DNA of 64,000 nucleotides, taken from Leucocoprinus leucothites. Its lineage: Eukaryota; Basidiomycota; Agaricomycetes; Agaricales; Agaricaceae. The notes under the pieces were generated by a model. That model was not told the origin of the DNA and made no database searches. It worked only from the letters and a program-made list of their open reading frames with translations. Positions 55,485 to 64,000 of this stretch are shown piece by piece; position 1 is the stretch's first letter, and every line of letters starts with the position of its first letter. The stretch is taken from contig JAACJO010000023.1 in assembly GCA_013368445.1 (NCBI GenBank), positions 124,001 to 188,000 of the forward strand. Direction: 5' to 3'. Both the position numbers and the translations under genes were made by a program.

Positions 55485-56140
55485 CAGTGATAGGACAAGC
55501 TGTTTATATGCGTGAGACCTGCAGGCATAGCTTTGTGGCAATTGATCGAAACGTGGTTCCATTAATGGGTTAATTTCTCTGGTTTTGCGGAATAGAAGGT
55601 ATGGCCCACTTGGCCCGATGATTGTGGGCTATATATAGCTTGGGCCTCTTTTGAAAATGCAAATCTTTAATAATCCCTCCATAATATTCCTAATCTTCCT
55701 TGACGTCGCAGTAGAGACCACAGGTGATTTAGAATTGAGAGCGGGAGTGCGAAAGAGGTGTCTGCGGCGTTGGTGAAGATAGTGCTGGGGGTAGGGAAGA
55801 TGCAGTGGGGAGGCTGGGTTTTATTTGTACTCAAAGTCAGAATCGTTTTCATTGAAAGAAAAAATATTGAGGTATGTCGGGCTTACCTGAGCTTGCTGTA
55901 CTACATCGTCCCACTCCATCTTTACACCCAGCCCATAAACCGTAATCTGCTCGTTACAAAACTATTGGGCAACAGGGGCTTGAAGCATCGAGACACACTG
56001 GCCACCATCGATGATTCAGGTATGTAGAATTTGGCCTGAAGCTGAGCTACAATAATGCAAGCGTGGTTAGGTATGATGAGTGTGAAGCCTTCATTGGAGT
56101 GTGGATCGAGCGCCACCGAGCGTGAGTCAGAAAAGGCTTG
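55485..56140 (-). pseudogene. B 3' part plus internally deleted insert (copy 3 of 3)
   Basis: The C-terminal B part (55485-55706) is followed by a shortened copy of the inserted segment (55707 to about 56140, with FNENDSDFEYK on the minus strand). The middle of the insert and the whole N-terminal B part are missing, and sequence then joins the C8 downstream flank directly. Confidence 0.5.
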
Positions 56141-56251
56141 AACGCGTTTCGATAAACCAACCAGATCTATTATTTATACACTCAAGATAAACCAATAGTA
56201 AACTACATTTACACCCCTTGAAGCTTTTTATATATATCGAGAATGGGCTTT

Positions 56252-57299
56252 TTAACGAGTTTGTCTGAGGGTGTCAGCCCGAGTGACATCATCCTTGTTG
56301 CTGAAATAATCAACGCCTCGGGCAACTTGATAGATAATCACCAAGGCTGCAATCGCCTAGTTTTATAGTTGGATATTTAGCTCTTTACTTTGTCAACTGA
56401 AAAACTGAATTGTTATACCTGCATTTGAGCCCATGCCTGTATCGGAATCATTAGAATGGGAGGTCCAAGCACGAGGGGTGCCAAACACAACACGTCGCAT
56501 AGGATGATTAAGCTGGCAGACTCTAAGAGGATTGTCATCAAGTTGAGATACGGTTTTCCTGACCCCTCGCCTATTGATCTTGTTACCATGTTCTTATAGT
56601 GAAGGACGAGCAGTACAATGCTTGAACTGATGATCACGTTCAAGAAAAGCGAGATCCCGACCATAATTCCGAGGAAGGCGCCGGCAACAGGAAGTAAAAC
56701 GCCGTAGTTGGAGAGCCCAACAATTCCTATGGCTTAAAATGTAATTTCAGTTATCTGTGAGTCTCCGATAATGTCCATTTACCTATCATTCCAATGTAGA
56801 CCATGAGGGGCACTAGCCATGCCAAGAGCCACCTCCTTTTAAGACCAGCGGCAATCGCATAGCAGCGCCACACCTGCAATCGGTATGAATTAGTCATTGT
56901 TTGTATGCGTAGCTCAAGCATACGAACAAGGAGTCCGTCTGTTATGAGATTCATGACCAGCCAAGTACAATAGAGCCCGGGAAGGAAAGGGGGTTCCAGG
57001 AAGCTAAAGCTTTTGCAGCCGTCAAGGAAAGCTCTAATTACAGCTGCAATGTCCCATGCCTGGGCTGTGGTCCCAACGATAATCGTAACCAACACCCAGC
57101 ACGTTAGTCCAAATCGCACGCGTGAGCTTTGTCCCCCCGTTTGGCGACGTAGCGCGTTAAAGCAGCGAAATCCAAGGAATACCATGATTCCATAGCAAAT
57201 GCTAGAGATATTCGACCCAATAACCAAGCTTGTCTTTACACCCGGTATGGAAAATAAGCAGAGAGGGAGACTATTGTTCGGGAGTGCAGATTCGGACAT
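56252..57299 (-). CDS. Seven-TM membrane protein C8 (7TM-C family)
   Basis: Exons reading leftward: 57299-56928, 56873-56783, 56726-56419, 56356-56252 (291 aa), all in frame. Introns are 54, 56 and 62 nt; the first has the GTTCGT donor. Hydrophobic segments fall at about residues 23-46, 60-84, 107-135, 138-155, 176-200, 215-240 and 258-280. Motifs: SICYGIMVFLGFRCFNALRR, DGLLVWRCYAIAAGLKRRW, FLNVIISSSIVLLVLHY, ESASLIILCDVLCLAPLVL and AIAALVIIYQVARGVDYFS. The C-terminus is the short form (ADTLRQTR), as in C1 (ADTLGQTH) on the other arm, so C1 and C8 may descend from the same outer unit of an inverted duplication. Function unknown. Confidence 0.75.
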
Positions 57300-57344
57300 A
57301 CTGTTCGGGGTGGGGTTAGATAAGTCCGAAGATGCATGTTAACG

Positions 57345-57362
57345 GATTATTTATGCTTAATC
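57345..57362 (-). promoter_or_regulatory. TATA-like box of C8
   Basis: Conserved gattatttatgcttaatc, 46 nt before the C8 ATG. Confidence 0.5.
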
Positions 57363-57954
57363 TTGCAGCTCCGCTTCGTGGCTACGGTGAATGTATCACA
57401 CTTGCTGTTCAACATGTCAATTGTTGCAATCAACTGTTGTCACAATCTCTACCTTCCTCACTGATAATGTCAATGACCGTTTTAATTTTTTGGGAAACCT
57501 CACGTCCGGGCCTGCGCATGGCCACTGGAACAGTGTAGGTCCACCGCAAGTTGCCTATTAACCGAAACTCCTTGTGAGCAGAGTTGTCGGTTCGCTAGCT
57601 CGGCATTGCTCTTGTGTCGTAGACTTAATCTTAGGTAAGGTCGGCGACAATCTGTCAGGTGAACTGTGGTGTTGGATCAGTTTTGAGAATCGACGGTCGA
57701 TCAACTGACTTTGATTCTCAGGTCGATTCTCACGTTCTTCGATTCTGACTGTCCTGACATATCCCCAATAAGTGTTATATTTCCTAATCCCACACTAAGT
57801 CATAGCTCAAGCACTCACCGCTCGGTACTTCATCCTCTGCTGCCCCTGTTAACATGGTCAAAGCAAGAGCAAAACGCACGAGCCCGATTCTGAGTAAACA
57901 TAATTGTGACCCTCGATTCCAGTAATAACTGACCTCTTCTAATACTGTTGTTAC
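57363..57954 (-). repeat. B-to-C intergenic spacer repeat
   Basis: Spacer upstream of C8; contains caattgttgcaatcaactg (57419-57437). Noncoding. Confidence 0.6.
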
Positions 57955-58170
57955 CTTTTCAACGGACATAGATAGGACAAGCTGTCTATACGCGTGAGAC
58001 CTACAAGCATAGATTTGTGGAAATTGATCGAAGCGTTGTTCCCCACAAGGGTTAATTTCTCTGGCCTTGTGAAATAGAAGACATGTCCCACTTGGCCCGA
58101 TGATTGCGGCTATGCGTAGCTTGAGCCCCTATTCGAAACTGCAAATCTCTCGGAAATCCCTCCGCACTCA
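57955..58170 (-). pseudogene. BTB-like family B fragment, 3' end
   Basis: Matches the closing part of B copies (aacggacatag, gcgtgagacctacaagc, ttgcggcta). The N-terminal part is missing. Outer end of the inverted arm. Confidence 0.45.
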
Positions 58171-58247
58171 CTTCTGCAAAGGAATGTATAGGACAGGAAA
58201 GCGAACCAAACCTAGAGATTTGCAAGAGTCAGGCCCACATCGCCCGC

Positions 58248-58335
58248 GAAGAGATGATCAAGCTAGCAGATTCTACGAGGATCCTCACTATATCAAGGTA
58301 CGGCTTTCCTGACTCTGAGTTGCCAAGCGCTCTTA
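58248..58335 (-). pseudogene. 7TM-C fragment, exon 3
   Basis: About 90 bases matching the TM6 region of exon 3 (gatgatcaagctagcagatt, then ctacgaggatcctc, ggtacggctttcctgactc) in inverted orientation. This is the right limit of the array. Confidence 0.55.
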
Positions 58336-58609
58336 AACCAACCCAGAAGCCAGTGGAGCGAAGCTAAGGGTCCCAAATATCCAGTAGACGTCACATCACT
58401 TTTTAGGCAGAGTTCTAACCAGGGCAGACACAACATATACAAATATTTATACGAAGACTTGTTTCTCACTTCACTCCAATGTGGACTGCTACACTCTCTT
58501 CTCCACATCCCTCGTCGCAGTGATCATCAAAAAATATCATATACACACATCCAATCTCCTAGCAGTTCACAAACTATACAACGAAGCACTCGATCCTTTT
58601 CCTGAAGTC

Positions 58610-59721
58610 TTAATTGTGCCCAAGAGGAATGTGCTCGAGCCCGTACTGTGCAGCGAGCACCTTTGGATCCTTATCCTCATTGTACAGGCATTCCTCCTTG
58701 TTCGACGCAAGATCGTATCCAGCCATGCACTTGTGGACAACACACCTCCCCTTCACACACGAGACGTCCGATACACCACCAAGCGCTGTGCAGTCTTGTC
58801 CCTCCTGTCTATGACTACCAGGAAGTGGAATGACACAACCACCGCCTAAGTGAAATTGATCAATCTGGATCTGGATCAACAGGCCAATTAGATGAAATAC
58901 TCACAGCTCTCGAGATCATTTGTGGTATCGATACATTCCCAGGTTCTTGCGCTCCTGCCCCAAATTCCACAGGCCTCCATACCAACGGGACACCTCAAAT
59001 TCTTTGACAAGTCCCGGCGATAATGTGGCTGTCCGCTGGGACATCCTTGATAGCTTCCGCACTTTCCATTACATTCAGTGTAAGGCTTGTTGCAAACACA
59101 TTGGGTTGGGTTCTTCGCCGGGTATGGCTGGTATCTAGCAGCTCAAAGTGAGTAACGACTACGCTAAATGAACCTGGTGTTTTAGCTTACCCGTCCTTGC
59201 AGTCGAAGTAGCATGGTGAGCCTGATTTGCATGTTGCAACGGCGTGGCTTGGGTAGCTACAAACTTGACCTTGGGACGTGATCTACAAACCCAACAAGCA
59301 ATTCAACTGTGAGCGTCTCCTCGCCTTTCAAGTATTATCATTTGAAACATACCATGGTAGAGATAGCCGAGACAACATAAGACTTTCCAGCCAGAGCAAC
59401 ACCTGCAATCGCGACCGCATTTGTCGAAATGAAAGCATTGACATTGTCAAGACAGATACACGCCTCTATAGTGGACCGTAGCCATTCAGTAACCATAAAA
59501 AACAAGTCCACGAAGGGTATTAACTCACTGATAGTTCCGACACTAATCAAGTTCTTTGGGAACAAGGGTTGGGGAACCTTCAATTGTGCGTTGACCTCTG
59601 CACACTTGTCCGAGTATGGTCCACCAGATCCTCCTCCGTCACTGCCACCTGCAGCAACACCACTACCCAACGTCAACCCTGCCACAACAGCAGCACCAAC
59701 AAACGATTTCACAAAGCGCAT
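58610..59721 (-). CDS. PriA-like secreted cysteine-rich protein
   Basis: Five exons reading leftward: 59721-59529, 59465-59353, 59282-59191, 59134-58905, 58845-58610 (287 aa), all phases consistent, introns 56-70 nt. A signal peptide (MRFVKSFVGAAVVAGLTLG) precedes a glycine-rich stretch and a cysteine-rich domain: CYFDCKDGYQPYPAKNPTQC, VCNKPYTECNGKCGSYQGCP, ECIDTTNDLESCGGCVIPLP, DCTALGGVSDVSCVKGRCVV and HKCMAGYDL. This pattern matches the PriA family first known from Lentinula, linked to fruiting and wide in Agaricomycetes; the biochemical role is unclear. The chosen ATG gives a clean signal peptide; an in-frame upstream ATG at 59784 does not. Confidence 0.82.
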
Positions 59722-61495
59722 ACTTCTTTTTACAATAAAGTCAGGGGCAAAAAGCAAAAAGGAGAGACGAGGAGGTGTCTGCACACGAATCCTGATCCAA
59801 AGAGACTCTTATATATTCCCAGTCACGGAGCCTTCATTCAACCACGCTGATTCCCATGCGGGCTATAACGAGGACCAACAACAGCCCAAGCCGTCAACTC
59901 ACGTCCTTCCAATTCACTCACTTAATTCATGTACTGTAATCTTGACGTGAAACGCGCAATGTTCCTGCTGCAACAACAACAATTCGAAGACTACCATCAC
60001 ATTCCTTCAACAGGACGTACCTGCGATCCAATTAGGACTCGAACCTCTATCGAACACACGAGGTCCTCCGGCGACAAACAGGGCATAGAACATTCCTCTT
60101 AACCAATAGCCAGCATTCCGCCATCTGTCGAGGACGAGTATTCTGACACGACACGGGAATTTTTCGCCGCAATCACGTTTCTAACGGGGATCTATCTTCG
60201 ACTGCTCTGGATCGGTACCTGACTGCTACAAATTGCTTCATCGTTCGTAAATACCGGCGTCTAGATATAAACTCTTCAAAAATTCCTTCGTGTCCATGCG
60301 AGACAAATGAACATCTGGCTTCTCTCGAGTCTTTGTTCCCCACCCTTGACATAGATGTAATCACCTCATCCGCTTCCAATGCCGAGAAAATGAAACCAGC
60401 TGACTGCCGTGGCGGATTCCAGTCATGCAGTGCCCTACAACATCGTATTTCGGAACACAAGAACAAGAGCTCGGCAAAGACAAAAAGACCCCGTCCACAT
60501 ATCAACTTCTCAAATTAAAAAATACCCATCAATACCTCGGCGCCTGGATGCGATATCATCGTGTAACTATCGGCGTTTCACAGACTCCCTTCCTCGACGC
60601 AATACTTATCTCCTTTCCCCTTTACCGACGAAGCTTCGAATGCGGAACAGAATTTCCTTCGACCACTCTCTGTCCGCGAGGCGCTAAGTACTTATCTGTG
60701 CCTGTGGATGACGAAAAAAAAAAAAAGGCACAACCGCAGAGCACGGCTGCTATATATATCTTTGGGTGATGGAGGCAGTGGCTGTTACTTGCTGAAAGGT
60801 ACTAATTTAAATCACACCTTGATCCTCGTTTCTTCGGTTCGGCGATAGAACTGCATCTCGACGGACGTCTGATATCCTTAAATATTTCATCTCCTTGCCT
60901 GCCATCGAATTGATCATGATATACACTCCTGAACAGCTGTGTGATTTCCGACCCATTATTGTCAATTCAGTCGACTGTTCTTCAAGCGCACAAAATACGC
61001 GATTGTATATCGCCAGCACTTTGCGTATGTTCAAGCCTTAACTCTCACACCGACCTGTGCGAGCGTTTGATTGATGGCGACCACCACTGAGAAATTGATA
61101 ACATTAAGGCTTTATTTTCCAGAAAAGCTATCGAAAGATTAACCATCTACCGAAAAGAAAAAGTGTTTAACAATTACATCATGTTCACCTCAGTGTAAGA
61201 GAAGAAAGTGGAAGCGAAAAGAAAAAGACCAAAAAGACAGAAAAAGGTCAAGAGACTGAGATTGCGTTGTAAGATAATATAGAATACAGCTTGAAACATA
61301 CGTATGAATGTAACTACCAACGAGACAGTACGGACAAACGAGAAAGAAAAAACTGACAGGGGGGTGTATGTGGTTGAAAAGAGTTTATGCTCCAAAGGGG
61401 TAACAGGGCGAAAGGACAAAAAGCGCACACCGACAGGCCGCGCGGGCATACGACGACGTAGGGCATATGAAGGCATAGAAAGGGGGAGGTTAATA
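59722..61495. other. Intergenic, no gene recognised
   Basis: Region between the PriA-like gene and EPL1. Open frames at 60173-60505 (-) and 60333-60769 (+) overlap and show no domain. A 13-base A run lies near 60715. The last 300 bases are the EPL1 3' flank. Confidence 0.4.
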
Positions 61496-64000
61496 TTAAT
61501 ACCCTATCTGCGAGCTTCCCACTGCCTGCTGTTGTTGCAACGACGGAGATGGGGCCATAGTCATGGTCGGAGTCATCGGTAGGCGAGGTGGGGACTGAGA
61601 CTGGGCAATATGAGGTAGCGGGGAAGGTGTATGCTGGGGCATAGGTGACATAGACATCTGACCGTTGGACGGTATGCGCATGGCTGGTCGTGACCCATTC
61701 GTTGTTGGGGGCGTCGCAGAAATGTGATTAGGGGTGGGAGTCGACTGCACTCCATTCACGCTATTGACACCCTCCATACCATTTCCTGTCGACGTGGGGC
61801 GCTGAAGAGGTGAGTTTGCCCACCGCATCTGTTGTGCCGCAGCAGCAGCCTTCAAACTAGCATTGCCATTGAGCTGGAGCGCAGACATGTACGGCATTCG
61901 CTGCAGCTGACTCTGCAGGTTCGCAAAGTCACTCTGAGGAAGGCTAGCAAATGTTGATTTCAGGCTCTGCAAGGCATTCGTGCCAGCTAGCTGTGCATAC
62001 GTAGCAGGAGCCAAAGTGGCAGCAGCGAAATTGTTCGGTAGGTGGAACCCGTTAATCGGCATGGCGGGGACCTGAGCCTGTGACTTGGGCCGGGCGGGAG
62101 AAACATTCGTCGGTGTGGATTCGGTGCTCTGCGTAGAATCAGTTTGTTGTATTGAGATAGCACCGTTCGCCAATGCCGACGGCTGGTGAACTTCAGTCTT
62201 GACAACATCTACATGAGGCATGGCAATGGCGGGACGACTAACAACACCGTTGATGCCGTTGGGAGGGGAATGCTGGGGAACAGGAACGGGCTGCGGCGGC
62301 GAGTTATGCGTAGCGATAGACACGGTTGGCTGAACACCATTAGCGCCATTCACGGCGGGAGTGGCTGTAGGACGCATACCACCATTTGACGATATGCGCA
62401 TTTGCGGAACATTTGGTGGAGGCATCTTCTTGACCTGTTGCTGCATTGAGACTGGTGTAGCGGTCATCCCAGGCACTGACTGGGCGGCGTTGTGAGCGGG
62501 AGGGGGCTGGGAAAGGAAACTGGCGAGAGCGGGATAGATCGGGCGGAAAGTACCAGTGGCATCACGACGAAGTATCGAAGGAGGAACACCAAGACGGAAC
62601 GGGACAAACATGAGCTGCCGACCGTCGTTGGTAACAACGGGGAGCGCATTGTCAGTCACCAATGCCGCCTGATCGGTGTCCGCCAATAGGGTCATAGTAT
62701 GTCGCAGATACCTTGAGTACAAGACTGGTTAGTGAACATCAAATAGAACGCGAGAAAAGTTTCTTACTTTGTCTGATACTCATCAACCAGGACACGATCT
62801 TGCTCATCCTGCCCCTGTGGTCCAACAGCAGGCATATCATCCTGATCATACTTCCATCGTTCCTCTAGTCGACGTTGTTGCTCAAGCTCCAGATCCTCAT
62901 CTTGGTCCACATCCATAGCCTTTGAATCGTCAGGAGAAGGATCAAGCTTCTGTCGCTTGGTAGATATCAAATGAGACCCAATGTCCCGACGATCAAGCAT
63001 TCGGCGGCCTCCACGGCCCACACGCAACCGTACAGATCGTATTGGCCGTGCAGGCGGCTCATCCTCGGTGTCTTCTGACAGGGGATAGGAAGGCACTTCG
63101 GGCGACGGGATGTACTTGAAGAGACGAGATGCATACGGAGCAGGTTGCTGCTGATATGCATTCTGGTAACACGGGTTAGGAAATGTATGTACAAAGAAGG
63201 TATGTTCGACTCACGTCGATCTGGTCGTCCCAGTGATGGTCTGCCTCCTTCTGGCGAGCGAGTAGAGTTTCGATCTGTTCCCGGATAGCACTGACACGTT
63301 CCTTTGGACGCAAGGCTGCCTCCTGTCGTGGCGTGGAGACCGCCGAGTCTTGAGGTCGAATACGGAGACCAGGTATGCGGCTAGCCAACAATGTGAGCAA
63401 CAAGTACACAACAGTAATAAAACAAAATACATACGTTCCAGGCTCGGATTTCTTGACAGGTCGCTCCTTGTCCACGAGAAGCTCTTCGTCGGCTTTGTCG
63501 CTGAAGATAGCAGGATATACACGCTTGAGATCCACGAGGGCTTGTCGCTTCTCCCAAACCCCCTGAGCTTGTTGCGCACAATCCTTTTTTGTCGATTCTC
63601 GATTGAGGATAAGTTTTGCAAGCTCGAGAGGGTACGAGAGCTCCGCCTGAAGGCGCGTGAGCTTGTCAGATGAAGTGACCTGTGATGCACGAGTTTTCCG
63701 GACAGCCTTGATCTCGCGCCGTCGGAAGCAAATATAGGATTCGTTGGGAGTGTCCGACTCATCAGCGTTGAGAGTAGGTATGATACGGTGACCGCCTCGC
63801 TCTAGACGACGTTCTTTGAAGTAAGGATAGATCGTTCGAGAGATACGAAGCAGTTGAGGAGGTTTAGGAATCCACGAAGGCGCAATAAACGAAGCGAATA
63901 TCGAGGCTGGCAAGTCACCCGAAAACGTGTCCTGATAGTCCGTAAACGCAGGGAACATTTGCTGGTCCAGACCCTGAACAACATTGAGTAAACCTTCATT
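61496..64000 (-). CDS. EPL1: EPL1, enhancer-of-polycomb-like NuA4 subunit, 5' end outside window
   Basis: Exons reading leftward: 64000-63435 (open at the edge), 63380-63215, 63162-62768, 62711-61496; introns 54, 52 and 56 nt, all phases match. The EPcA domain is visible: FPAFTDYQDTF, then SWIPKPPQLLRISRTIYPYF, ERRLERGGHRIIPTLNADES, NESYICFRRREIKAVRKTRA and SQVTSSDKLTRLQAELSYPL. A basic central part (RPIRSVRLRVGRGGRRMLDR) and a long Gln/Pro/Asn-rich tail follow, ending SQIGY. EPL1 is the scaffold of the NuA4 and piccolo NuA4 histone acetyltransferase, joining Esa1 to nucleosomes. The first part of the protein lies beyond the right edge. Single copy and apparently intact. Confidence 0.9.

Noticed and set aside
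1..64000. tRNA, rRNA, CRISPR arrays, bacterial operon signals
   Set aside because: None seen by eye. The repeats are long, diverged gene-sized units and not short spaced repeats, and the gene structures are eukaryotic with spliceosomal introns. A tRNAscan run would be needed to exclude tRNA genes firmly.

Overview
The window is nuclear DNA of a filamentous basidiomycete, most likely an Agaricomycete. Introns are short (mostly 50-70 nt) and numerous. Beside conserved eukaryotic genes sit typical mushroom families: DUF6534-like and seven-TM membrane proteins, F-box/LRR-like genes, a PriA-like secreted protein, and a decayed tyrosine-recombinase (Ngaro/DIRS-like) retrotransposon. Exon structures below were worked out by hand from frame continuity and splice signals; no RNA evidence or database search was used.

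Layout. 1-6.7 kb: three F-box-like genes; the outer two are recent duplicates, one open and one broken, and the middle one is divergent and on the other strand. 8.1-10.2 kb: a seven-exon ZIP zinc transporter. 10.9-18.0 kb (+ strand): first arm of a repeat array alternating a seven-TM gene ('7TM-C', copies C1 and C2 plus fragments) with a BTB/POZ-like gene ('B', all copies broken). 18.7-32.2 kb: mostly single-copy genes, namely a ricin-B-like lectin pseudogene, YIF1, NC2-alpha, GINS subunit SLD5 (with an apparent one-base frame break), a small membrane protein, a DUF6534-like protein and a Dap1-type heme-binding protein. 32.7-58.3 kb (- strand): second arm of the array in inverted orientation (C3-C8 and broken B copies). 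It has been enlarged by a segmental duplication of about 5 kb, a 1.5-kb segment inserted in B copies, ABC-transporter debris and a 5.4-kb retrotransposon. 58.6-59.7 kb: PriA-like secreted gene. 61.5-64 kb: EPL1 (NuA4), running off the right edge.

The notable structure is the array. Seven of eight full-length 7TM-C copies keep a complete four-exon reading frame, the same unusual GTTCGT/GTTTGT intron donor and a TATA-like box about 45 nt before the ATG. No B copy read here is intact. This looks like a locally expanding membrane-protein (possibly receptor) family whose B partner is dispensable; ligand and function are unknown.
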